From: an uncultured Microbulbifer sp.
GTDB taxonomy: Bacteria > Pseudomonadota > Gammaproteobacteria > Pseudomonadales > Cellvibrionaceae
DNA: 64,000 bases
Reading direction: 5' to 3'
Assembly: GCF_947498635.1 (NCBI RefSeq)
Contig: NZ_CANMKV010000003.1
Coordinates: 115,785 to 179,784 of the forward strand
Of this stretch, positions 20,517 through 28,620 are shown in pieces. The first letter of the stretch is position 1. Each line of letters begins with the position of its first letter. A program made the translations under genes and the position numbers. The notes below the pieces were generated by a model. That model worked only from the letters and a program-made list of their open reading frames with translations. It searched no databases and was not told the DNA's origin.

Positions 20517-21170
20517 ATGACCGCATCCGTTTCCGTTGCCAACCGCTATAGCTTTGCTGAAGAGATCGCCAATAGCATAACCCACGGTATCGGAGCTGTA
20601 CTGGCTATTGCCGGCCTCGGTGTTCTTATTGGTTTTGCCGTGCTGCGTGGGGATGCCTGGCATATCGTCAGCTCCAGTGTCTATGCCTCCACGCTGATTC
20701 TCTGTTTCCTCGCCTCGACCCTGTATCACGCGGTCAGCCACATCGGTGCCAAAGAAATTCTGCGGACCCTCGATCACACCTCGATATTCCTCCTGATTGC
20801 CGGGACTTACACGCCCTTTACCCTGGTTACCCTGCGCGGGCCCTGGGGTTGGTGGCTGTTTGGGATTATCTGGGGGTTGGCGCTACTCGGATTGGTTATC
20901 CAATTCACCCCCCTGAAAAAGATTCGCGCGCTTTCAATAACGCTCAGTGCCTTGATGGGCTGGGTGGTTATCGCTGCGATTAAGCCGCTTGCGAATAGTC
21001 TTGAAACCGGTGGTCTTTGGCTGCTGGTCCTGGGCGGACTCTGTTACACCGGGGGTATCGCTTTCTACTTATGGCGCAGTCTGCGCTTCCATCATGCGAT
21101 CTGGCACTTGTTTGTGCTGGCCGGCGGCATACTGCACTTCTTTGCCGTGCTCTTTTACGTGATTCCCTGA
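20517..21170 (+). CDS. Hemolysin III / PAQR-family membrane protein
   Basis: A 217-residue protein with about seven hydrophobic helices. Family signatures include FAEEIANSITHGIGA, STLYHAVSHIGAKEILRTLDHTSIFLLIAGTYTPF and a C-terminal FHHAIWHLFVLAGGILHFFAVL. The conserved histidines and aspartate (HAVS, LDHT, HAIWH) form the metal site of the PAQR fold. Despite the name, most bacterial members have no demonstrated lytic activity, and a membrane-homeostasis role is suspected for E. coli TrhA. The gene stands alone between purA and a lytic transglycosylase. Confidence 0.92.
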   Translation: MTASVSVANRYSFAEEIANSITHGIGAVLAIAGLGVLIGFAVLRGDAWHIVSSSVYASTLILCFLASTLYHAVSHIGAKEILRTLDHTSIFLLIAGTYTPFTLVTLRGPWGWWLFGIIWGLALLGLVIQFTPLKKIRALSITLSALMGWVVIAAIKPLANSLETGGLWLLVLGGLCYTGGIAFYLWRSLRFHHAIWHLFVLAGGILHFFAVLFYVIP

Positions 21171-21339
21171 TTTTGTGGCCTTGATCACAAGATCAACTTA
21201 GCGTCAGAACTTCCCTTCGGCTCCGATGTCCTCATTAATGACTGATCGGGTGGGTGTCCCCCTTGGAAAATCCGCCTTTCAGAAGAGAGTGGCTCGTCCT
21301 AACCTTGTGCGAGCGAAATGTCGTGTCAAAGGTACTCCC

Positions 21340-22560
21340 ATGCCCAGATTGCACAGGTTCCCCACGCTATTGTATTTCCTCACCCTCTGCCTAACCCTGT
21401 TTACACTGGGGGCTCAGGCTGCCGATAAGCCGGACCCGGCGTTCGAAAAGTGGGTGCAGGAGTTCCGCAAAACCGCCATTAAGAATGGAATTTCGCCGAA
21501 GGTCTACGACCAAGCATTCCAGGGGGTTACCTCCCCGGACCAATGGGTGTTGGATCGGGCCAGTTATCAGCCGGAATTCAAGGCGCCAGTCTGGCAGTAT
21601 TTTGATAACCGGGTGCAAAAACGCGCCATCCTGCGGGGCCAGCAGGAAAAGGAAAAGATGGGATCCTGGCTGGATAAGATCGAGAAGCGCTTTGGTGTGG
21701 ACCCGAATATCCTGTTGGCGATCTGGTCGGTAGAGTCGAGCTTCGGTGGCATTCTCGGTAATGAGAAAGTGATGCGCAGCGTAGTTCGCTCCCTGGCGAC
21801 TCTGGCCTACGCAGATCCGCAGCGCAAGAAATTTGGACGACAGCAGCTGCTTGCGGCCCTGAAAATACTGCAGGCCGGTGACGTTGAAGGGCAGCACCTG
21901 CTAGGCTCCTGGGCCGGTGCCATGGGACACACTCAGTTTATCCCCACTAGCTACCAAGCCTACGCTGTGGATATTGATGGCGATGGCAAGCGTGATATTT
22001 GGAACTCTGTGCCCGATGCCCTGGCCACCGCGGCTAATCTTTTGTCCAGCAATGGATGGCAGAAGGGCAAGCCCTGGGGCTATGAAGTCTCCATCCCCGC
22101 GCGCAAAATGCCCGGAGGCAAATTGACCGTTGCGGAGTGGGAAAAGCTTGGGGTCAAACGGGCCAACGGCGAGCCGTACCCGAACAAAAAAGCCATAGCC
22201 GAGCTTAAGTTGCCAGATGGGCGTAACGGTCCGGCCTTCCTGGTGTTTAAGAACTTCTTTGTTCTCAAGCGTTACAACAACTCGGATCGCTACGCTACCG
22301 CAATAGGCCTTCTTGCCGATCGGATTGCTGGGGGCCCGCCTCTGGTAAAGGACTGGAATCGCCCCTTTACTCCCCTCGAGAGCGGTCAGGTCGAGCAGCT
22401 GCAAAAACTACTGAAGCAAAAGGGTTTTTACAGCGGCGAAATCGATGGCAAGGCCGGACCGGGTACCCGCAAGGCCATCCGGGCATTCGAAAAGCGCGCG
22501 GGTGTAGAGGTTCAGGGCTTCCCCAGCAAGGAAGTGCTGGAGTTACTCCAGCAGCAGTAG
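21340..22560 (+). CDS. Lytic murein transglycosylase, MltB-like, with peptidoglycan-binding domain
   Basis: Periplasmic enzyme that cleaves the MurNAc-GlcNAc bond, forming 1,6-anhydroMurNAc ends. ATG 21340 (AAAGG seven bases upstream) begins a signal peptide ending GAQAADKP. The catalytic domain spans about 30-320, with the catalytic glutamate in AIWSVESSFGG and the motifs GSWAGAMGHTQFIPTSY and DIDGDGKRDIW. A PG_binding_1 domain follows (about 340-405, EQLQKLLKQKGFYSGEIDG). No lipobox is seen, so it is soluble (SltB type). A frame open to 21226 lacks a signal. Its end lies six bases from a convergent gene. Confidence 0.93.
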   Translation: MPRLHRFPTLLYFLTLCLTLFTLGAQAADKPDPAFEKWVQEFRKTAIKNGISPKVYDQAFQGVTSPDQWVLDRASYQPEFKAPVWQYFDNRVQKRAILRGQQEKEKMGSWLDKIEKRFGVDPNILLAIWSVESSFGGILGNEKVMRSVVRSLATLAYADPQRKKFGRQQLLAALKILQAGDVEGQHLLGSWAGAMGHTQFIPTSYQAYAVDIDGDGKRDIWNSVPDALATAANLLSSNGWQKGKPWGYEVSIPARKMPGGKLTVAEWEKLGVKRANGEPYPNKKAIAELKLPDGRNGPAFLVFKNFFVLKRYNNSDRYATAIGLLADRIAGGPPLVKDWNRPFTPLESGQVEQLQKLLKQKGFYSGEIDGKAGPGTRKAIRAFEKRAGVEVQGFPSKEVLELLQQQ

Positions 22561-22566
22561 AGGCCC

Positions 22567-23589
22567 TTAAAAGTTTTCATCTGGGAGCAGACTATCCTGT
22601 AATAACTCGAGGTTATCCACCACCTCCTGCGATTCTTGGAAATAGGCGATGTGATACATCGCCTCACCCTCTTGTACTAAGGGGATGTTCTGCTTGCCAA
22701 TAATGATACCCTCGCCGTTACTGCGCACCTGGTCGAGTTCATTGCCGTAGGGGTCGGCTATGGTAGCGAGTAGGTCGCCCTTATAGACCTGATCGCCCAA
22801 CGCTTTTAGGTGGGTAGCAATACCACTGTCCCCGGCGCGCAGCCAGCCACTTCTGCGGGCGATAAACGGTTCTATCGGGTTGCGCCTACGCCTCGCGGGC
22901 AGCATACCCAGATGCCGCAGAACGTTGGTGACCCCTTTCAGACCTGCGCGTATACACAGTTCGTCGAAGCGCAGGGCCTCGCCAGCCTCATATAGCAAGA
23001 CACGCACCCCCCGATCCGCAGCCGCCTGTCGCAGGGAGCCATCGCGGATCGAGGCGTTGAGCAGGACCGGCACGCCGAAAGCTTTGGCCATTTCGCGGGT
23101 AGTGTCATCGTCGAGGTTGGCGCGCACTTGCGGCAGGTTACTGCGATGTGCGGCTCCCGTGTGTAGGTCGATACCATAGTCGCATTTGGCCACTATCTCC
23201 CGCAGGAATACATGGGCCATACGCGCTGCCATGGAGCCCTTGGCGGAACCGGGAAAACTGCGGTTTAGGTCGCGGCGGTCGGGCAGGTAACGGGTGTGCT
23301 GGAGCACGCCGTAGACATTGACCATGGGTACGGCGATGAGAGTGCCGCGCAAAGACTTAAGGCTTCGGCTTTGGATCAGGCGGCTGATCACCTCAATGCC
23401 GTTTAACTCATCTCCGTGCACGGCCGCGCATACAAATATTGTGGGGCCCTCGCGTTTACCGCGCTGCACATAGACGGGAATAGCCATTTCCGTGTTGGTG
23501 TAGAGGCTCACCACTGGCAGGTCGATGTGCCGGGATTCTCCCTTGGCCACCGTGATACCGCCGATTTCAAAGTCCAGGCCTTCTTGCAT
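22567..23589 (-). CDS. Succinylglutamate desuccinylase/aspartoacylase-family zinc protein
   Basis: An M14-like zinc deacylase fold (340 residues). Zinc ligands are visible in AAVHGDELNGIEVI (His, Glu) and DLHTGAAHRSNLP (His). A C-terminal beta-rich region begins near RRSGWLRAGDSG and resembles the barrel found in AstE/AspA relatives. The substrate cannot be told from sequence; family members act on N-acyl amino acids or peptides, and several are adjacent to RimK-like ligases, which are absent here. ATG 23589 is preferred over TTG 23604. The gene ends next to the convergent lytic transglycosylase. Confidence 0.85.
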   Translation of the reverse strand: MQEGLDFEIGGITVAKGESRHIDLPVVSLYTNTEMAIPVYVQRGKREGPTIFVCAAVHGDELNGIEVISRLIQSRSLKSLRGTLIAVPMVNVYGVLQHTRYLPDRRDLNRSFPGSAKGSMAARMAHVFLREIVAKCDYGIDLHTGAAHRSNLPQVRANLDDDTTREMAKAFGVPVLLNASIRDGSLRQAAADRGVRVLLYEAGEALRFDELCIRAGLKGVTNVLRHLGMLPARRRRNPIEPFIARRSGWLRAGDSGIATHLKALGDQVYKGDLLATIADPYGNELDQVRSNGEGIIIGKQNIPLVQEGEAMYHIAYFQESQEVVDNLELLQDSLLPDENF

Positions 23590-23672
23590 GATTGTTCTAC
23601 GCAATTACTCGATTCATAGAAAGGGGTGGTCGCAGGCCCTGATGGGCCGCGATTTGGGCTTCCGCGAGGAGG

Positions 23673-26600
23673 TCAGAGCATGGCCAGAGGCACATCGGAT
23701 GTGCTGTGGGAGAAAATTCCCGAGCCATTCAGCCAGATATGCAGGGCCGGATTCCAATATCCTGAGGGGGTGTACCAGAGACCGGTCTCGATATCGGCAA
23801 TCAAATTAATGCCTCGCCAGGGGCCCGGAGTTTGTCCGAACCCCCTGCCGGCACTGTCTTCGGCATCACTTCCCTGCGACCACTGCACAGTGCCCTGCGC
23901 ATCAAAGATGGCCAGTGGCTTACCCGTAGGGTCTGCGTGGTAATGTTCAAAGCGGCCGGAACTCCAGTGGCACAAAATGGACCCGCTCAGTGGGTGGGTG
24001 ATCCAGTGACCGATACCCCGTGATTTACCATCGACGTGATGGGCCTCTGCCCAGATACCCAGGCCGCTCCAGCTGGTGGTGACCCGGCGCTGGCGTGTTG
24101 ATTTGCGGTGAGTACAAGTTTTGCTCAGGCGGCGCCCGAAAGGATCATAGCGGAAATAAGTCTTGAAATCGCTACATTCTGCCGTGCTCATCAGTCCCCA
24201 GCCATCATATTGATATTGGTAATCTCTGCGGCCCGGAATTTGTTGCTCACTGATTACGTTGCCGCGCTTATCTCTTTCGATTTGCGCCTGGGTAAACCCA
24301 CTGGAGCGTGCGGGGGCAGTGAGTTGTAATGGGGGGTGCTTGTCGAACTGCCAGGCGAGAGCGAGGCCGCTCTCTAGAGCGCTGGGGCGCCCAAACTGGT
24401 GTTTGTAAGTGCTGCGTACATTGCCCTGTACATGAATGGCGCTTTTTTCATTGAACTCGGTGCGCAGTACCGGCTCGCCATTGGCATCTATGCCATACAG
24501 TGCCCCGCAGGGCGTGAGAGTATAGGCTAGATCAAGGTTGTCGGAACTCGCGCTTTTTAGCCAGCCGCGCGAGTCGTACTGGTATCTCAGACTGAAATCG
24601 CGCACGTCGCTGCTGTCGTGGTTCTCAGCGATAATCCGGCTGCGCCGGTCGTATTTAAAGCGCACTGAGGAGTGTAAATTGTTAGCCTGTATCAGGCGTT
24701 CGTGTGCATCGTAGTGAAACTCACTAATCTGGCCGTTGTTATTGCGTATGCTGGCAATACAGCCACTGCCGTTGTACTGAAAATACCAGCGGCAGTCGTT
24801 ATCGTTATATTCGCTGAGGCGGCCATCAATATGGTAATTCCAGCTGAGGAGCTGATTGTCAGGCGTCTGCTGGCTTACCAGCTGGCCTAACCCATCGTAT
24901 TGCCAGCGGTAATCCCCGCTGGATGTTTGCAGGTGGGTTAGCTGACCCTGGGTATCGGTGTGCAGGGCCCATTGGTTGCCATCGGCAAAATGAATCTGGC
25001 AAATACGCCCACTATTATCGTACTCCCATTGCAGGCTCTGGCTATTGCTGGCATGGATGGCGTGGGGCTGTCCGCGCTCAGTGTAATCTATCCCGTATTG
25101 GTAGGTGCCGATATGAGATTCGCGCAGCTCGCCCGTGGGACCGTAACGCCATACGCGCCAGGATTCCCCATTTACAATCAGCGCAGTCAGACGCTGCCAA
25201 TGGTCGTACTCAAAATTCCACTGTTGCTCTCCTCTGCGCACGGTTTGTAGCTGGCCCTGGCCGTCCCAGCTGAAGTTCACGCTTCCCCCCTCGGGATCGG
25301 TGATCTGCGTGAGTAGGCCGCGCTCACTGTAGTGGAATTTCCACTCTTGTTGTTCCGGATCAATAATTGCCAGCGGCCGCCCCCTACCATTGAAATGATA
25401 GCGCCAGGTTTGCTGTGTATTGAGCAGAACAGCTAGAGGATAGCCGTCTTCTCCATAGAGGTAGCGGTTACTATTCTTCCCCCGGGTGGTGCGCCGCAGG
25501 CGTCCGAACTCATCGTAGCGCAGGTAAGTGCGTTGCCCATCCTCGCTAATGTGCTGACACATATTGCCATAGAAATCGTACAGCCAACTTTGTTTACACG
25601 GACCCTTTCGCTCGCCGGTAAGCTGTCCAAATTGGTTAAAGTGCAGCTGCTGAGGGTCGCGGTCGGTAGTTTCCACCTGGCAATTTCCCAGGGTGTTTTG
25701 CCAACTTAACAGGGTTTCTGAATCGCCTTGTATAAGCCTGTGGCAGTGCCCCTGGCGGTCGTATTCAAACTGGAAATCGCCGTTTGCTCCGCTGTGTGCC
25801 CGCACAAGGGATAAGTCGTGATAGCTATAGCGCTCCAGGCCGCGGTTACTGTTAGCCTCTATAAGTAATCCCCCCTGGAACTCATAAGCGCACAGTTGGC
25901 GTTGGTCGTCGGGAGCGTGGTTGTTAACCAATTTTCCAATACGGCCACCTCGGGTTTCAAAATCCAGTACCCGTCCCCAGGAGCTGACAATTTTTTTGGG
26001 TAGTCCCTCGCTGAAATCGATTGTTAGCGCATTGCCGAATTGATCGCGGATCTCGGTGAGTGGCAGGGCGCTGTTGACACCGTCGGCGCGAAAAATTTTA
26101 TGCGGTTCGTTGAGAGCGGATAGCCGGTAACTGTGCAGACTCTGCCGAAATAGGAGCAGTCGCTCGAAGCGGTTGTAGCAGCCGTGCCCTATGGCGGGTA
26201 ATTGGAACTGCACCCGGCGGCCTTCAGCGGTGTGTAGTTCTACCTTGTTATCCTGCACCATGAGCTGTTCGCTCAGCGAATGGCGCCAGCCCGCACCTAT
26301 TCCGCAGTCCTCGCTAATTGTTGAGCGATAGAAGCGTTTCCACTCAAACGGTAATGGGCCGGGAATGGTGAGATCTACTTGTTCAAAGCTCAGTTCACCA
26401 GTCGCTGTGGTCACTCGATCTTTAATCCGGTGACAGCGTGTAAGAGGTGGAATATAGGAGCCCTGCGGATTGACACCCGCGGTATTAACAAAGAGGACTG
26501 GGCCTTCGCCGATGCCTGGCAAGAGTTGAACCTCAGGCGCACAGGCAAGGGTAAAGGCATTGACATCGATGGCCGGTGGCTCGGGCCATAAGGCCTGGGC

Positions 26601-26753
26601 GCTCTCGCTTGGGACCTGGGCTTCGGGTAGCTCTCGAATTGCCTCCAGCCAACGGCAGGCCGCCGCTGGACTTCCTTGAGGGAAGGAGGTGGTAGGAGGG
26701 CTGAGAACTTTGAGCAGGTTGGGGACCAGCTGGGTGAGACGTTCCGGTGTCAT
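23673..26753 (-). CDS. Rhs/YD-repeat protein without toxin tip
   Basis: A 1026-residue Rhs-family protein. Residues about 90-170 form the DUF6531-like start (PLPFEWKRFYRSTIS, GAGWRHSL). Many YD repeats follow between about 290 and 850 (for example YDFYGNMCQ, YDEFGRLRR, YNGSGCI). The core end normally reads RYYDP-GRF-SPDP and supports self-cleavage ahead of a variable toxin. Here it is degenerate (LWYTPSGYWNPALHIWLNGSG), lacks the aspartates, and only 14 residues follow. No PAAR domain is at the N-terminus. It lies 23 bases after pppA on the same strand, so the two are probably co-transcribed. Role unknown: perhaps a shell for another cargo or a decayed effector. Confidence 0.88.
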   Translation of the reverse strand: MTPERLTQLVPNLLKVLSPPTTSFPQGSPAAACRWLEAIRELPEAQVPSESAQALWPEPPAIDVNAFTLACAPEVQLLPGIGEGPVLFVNTAGVNPQGSYIPPLTRCHRIKDRVTTATGELSFEQVDLTIPGPLPFEWKRFYRSTISEDCGIGAGWRHSLSEQLMVQDNKVELHTAEGRRVQFQLPAIGHGCYNRFERLLLFRQSLHSYRLSALNEPHKIFRADGVNSALPLTEIRDQFGNALTIDFSEGLPKKIVSSWGRVLDFETRGGRIGKLVNNHAPDDQRQLCAYEFQGGLLIEANSNRGLERYSYHDLSLVRAHSGANGDFQFEYDRQGHCHRLIQGDSETLLSWQNTLGNCQVETTDRDPQQLHFNQFGQLTGERKGPCKQSWLYDFYGNMCQHISEDGQRTYLRYDEFGRLRRTTRGKNSNRYLYGEDGYPLAVLLNTQQTWRYHFNGRGRPLAIIDPEQQEWKFHYSERGLLTQITDPEGGSVNFSWDGQGQLQTVRRGEQQWNFEYDHWQRLTALIVNGESWRVWRYGPTGELRESHIGTYQYGIDYTERGQPHAIHASNSQSLQWEYDNSGRICQIHFADGNQWALHTDTQGQLTHLQTSSGDYRWQYDGLGQLVSQQTPDNQLLSWNYHIDGRLSEYNDNDCRWYFQYNGSGCIASIRNNNGQISEFHYDAHERLIQANNLHSSVRFKYDRRSRIIAENHDSSDVRDFSLRYQYDSRGWLKSASSDNLDLAYTLTPCGALYGIDANGEPVLRTEFNEKSAIHVQGNVRSTYKHQFGRPSALESGLALAWQFDKHPPLQLTAPARSSGFTQAQIERDKRGNVISEQQIPGRRDYQYQYDGWGLMSTAECSDFKTYFRYDPFGRRLSKTCTHRKSTRQRRVTTSWSGLGIWAEAHHVDGKSRGIGHWITHPLSGSILCHWSSGRFEHYHADPTGKPLAIFDAQGTVQWSQGSDAEDSAGRGFGQTPGPWRGINLIADIETGLWYTPSGYWNPALHIWLNGSGIFSHSTSDVPLAML

Positions 26754-26776
26754 TCTTCAGCTTCCGGCAAACGGGT

Positions 26777-27640
26777 TTAGCGTTGCGCTTTTCGGATAGT
26801 TACATCGGGTGAATGGGGTCTTTGCGTTGCGCTTTGCTCTTGAGTGAGTATTTGCGCTGCGTGCTGAGAGGAGTACTCGAGAATACCCGCACTGATATTG
26901 TCTCGCCCTCCCATTCTGTTGGCATCGTCGATAAAACGGTAGACGCACTCCAATGCGGGGCGATGGGTGGCAAGTACACGCTCGATTGCGTGATCATCCA
27001 AGTATTCGGTGAGGCCATCACTGCAGAGTAACAAGAGGGCGTTTTCTGTTAATTTCCAACTGTTAATTTCTGCTTCTACGGTATTGGAGACACCTAATGC
27101 GCGTGTTATATGGTTTCGCACACTGGAGTGCTGAGCCTGCTCCTCGGTAATTTGACCGCTGTCTATCATTTCCTGAACAACGCTGTGATCTCGCGTAAGG
27201 CGCTGTAAGCCGAAGTTATTCCATAGATAAGCACGTGAATCGCCAATATGCGCCACGATCAGGAAGTCGTGCCACATAACTGCGGCAACAATCGTTGTCC
27301 CCATTTTAGAAAATTGGGGATTGGTATTTTTGGTGTTCAGGAGAGCGTTATTGGCACTGTTGATAGCGTCGATCAGGGTCGCGCGTAAAATCAGTTGTTG
27401 CTGTTCTGGGGTGCAAGAGAGAAAGGTGTGTTTTAAAAGGGCGTCGAGGTGAGTTTGAACGGTTTCTGCCGCTATTTTACTGGCTGTAGCACCACCGGTG
27501 TACCCTCCCATACCATCCGCAATTACGATATAGGCGAAGGGTTTTTCAGCACTGGCATGCCAGCGGATACTATCCTCGTTTTCCTCGCGCACTTGACCGA
27601 TGTCAGTGCGTCCGTTGACCGCCAGACTTATCTGATCCAT
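26777..27640 (-). CDS. pppA: PP2C-family Ser/Thr phosphatase, T6SS PppA type
   Basis: Metal-dependent phosphatase of 287 residues with the PP2C motifs GQVREENEDS, VIADGMGGYTGG, VAHIGDSRAY, LLLCSDGLTEYL and GRDNISAGI. All metal-binding aspartates are present. In P. aeruginosa H1-T6SS, PppA removes the phosphate that PpkA places on the FHA protein and so turns firing off. Here it is divergent from the T6SS operon across a 190-base gap, with the cognate-type kinase at the far end of the cluster. It likely heads an operon with the Rhs gene. Confidence 0.92.
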   Translation of the reverse strand: MDQISLAVNGRTDIGQVREENEDSIRWHASAEKPFAYIVIADGMGGYTGGATASKIAAETVQTHLDALLKHTFLSCTPEQQQLILRATLIDAINSANNALLNTKNTNPQFSKMGTTIVAAVMWHDFLIVAHIGDSRAYLWNNFGLQRLTRDHSVVQEMIDSGQITEEQAQHSSVRNHITRALGVSNTVEAEINSWKLTENALLLLCSDGLTEYLDDHAIERVLATHRPALECVYRFIDDANRMGGRDNISAGILEYSSQHAAQILTQEQSATQRPHSPDVTIRKAQR

Positions 27641-27740
27641 GTCTGGTGCAACTCCCCTTTATTTAAATAGCAACAAAATGCAGCGTAACATTATTACAAC
27701 CACTAACCAGCGTTCATGTTAACTTGGCAGTAGACTAAGT

Positions 27741-27770
27741 TTGAAATTTTTTTCCTTGGTTTGCGATAAT
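27741..27770 (+). promoter_or_regulatory. Candidate sigma-70 promoter for the T6SS-side transcript
   Basis: TTGAAA at 27741-27746 and GATAAT at 27765-27770, separated by 18 bases, lie about 60 bases before the transposase-like gene in the AT-rich 190-base gap between pppA and the T6SS. The boxes fit a sigma-70 promoter. No factor-specific operator was recognised around it. Confidence 0.4.
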
Positions 27771-27830
27771 AAAACCTTTATCCATCACTAGAAAGGCATC
27801 GCGCCTTATAAAAAAGGATTTGCAGGCAAA

Positions 27831-28550
27831 ATGCCTCGTTTGCCCAGGCTCAATCTAATAGATATCCCCCAACATATTGTGCAGGTTGGTCACAATAATT
27901 TGCCCTGTTTCTTTGATGAGGAAGATTATCAATATTATTTGATTAGTTTGCGAAACGCCGCTGATCAATATCGTGTGGATGTACATGCTTACGTCTTGCT
28001 GCCCAATATGATCCAGATTATCGCCACTCCGAGGGTTCCAGATGGCATACCTTCGATGATGCAATCATTGGGTAGGCGTTACGTACAGTTTGTTAATCAC
28101 CGTTACAAGCGCTCTGGTACGATTTGGCGCGGGCGTTACAAGTCGAGCTTGATTGACTCCGATGCCTATTTGTTGACCTGCTATCGCTATGTGGAGCTGC
28201 GCCCGTTGTATTTGGGGCTTGCCGACTCTCTAGGGAATTATCGCTGGTCAAGTTTTAATCATCATGTAAATGATCAGCATGACAACTTAATCAAAGACCA
28301 CCGTTTATATGTAGATCTGGGTGAGAATGCCGAGCAGCGTGCCCAGGCCTATCGAAAGCTTTTCCGCTACAGCTTTGATAGCCGTTTACTCGATTATATT
28401 GCCGAGACCATCAAACTGGGTCATGTGCTGGGGGGCGATGCCTTCAAGGATAAAATTGAGCAAATTGCCAATCAGAGGGTCCGCCCACTTAAGAGAGGGC
28501 GCCCAAGAAAATCAAATAAAATCGAAAAACAATTGGTGGAAACCAATTAG
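27831..28550 (+). CDS. Y1/REP-associated transposase-like protein with lost HUH motif
   Basis: A 239-residue member of the IS200-like Y1 transposase family (RAYT group): N-terminal MPRLPRL, FFDEEDYQYYL, MMQSLGRRYVQFVNHRYKRSGTIWRGRYKSS and CYRYVELRP with the conserved tyrosines. The catalytic HUH site, usually NHVH after HAYVLMP/T, reads HAYVLLPNMIQ (residues 52-62), so both metal-binding histidines are gone. The C-terminus carries an AT-hook-like KRGRPRK, as in many relatives. No flanking inverted repeats or target duplications were found. It precedes the T6SS genes by about 70 bases, and a DNA-binding role is inference. Confidence 0.87.
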   Translation: MPRLPRLNLIDIPQHIVQVGHNNLPCFFDEEDYQYYLISLRNAADQYRVDVHAYVLLPNMIQIIATPRVPDGIPSMMQSLGRRYVQFVNHRYKRSGTIWRGRYKSSLIDSDAYLLTCYRYVELRPLYLGLADSLGNYRWSSFNHHVNDQHDNLIKDHRLYVDLGENAEQRAQAYRKLFRYSFDSRLLDYIAETIKLGHVLGGDAFKDKIEQIANQRVRPLKRGRPRKSNKIEKQLVETN

Positions 28551-28620
28551 ATAAATAAGCATGATAAATACATGAGATGTCGCTGTGCTGCGTATCTCTT
28601 TTACCTGTGGATAATTGACT

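Noticed and set aside
27641..28620. Possible complete insertion sequence around the transposase-like gene.
   Set aside because: No terminal inverted repeats, subterminal palindromes or target duplication could be identified on either side, and the catalytic motif is lost.
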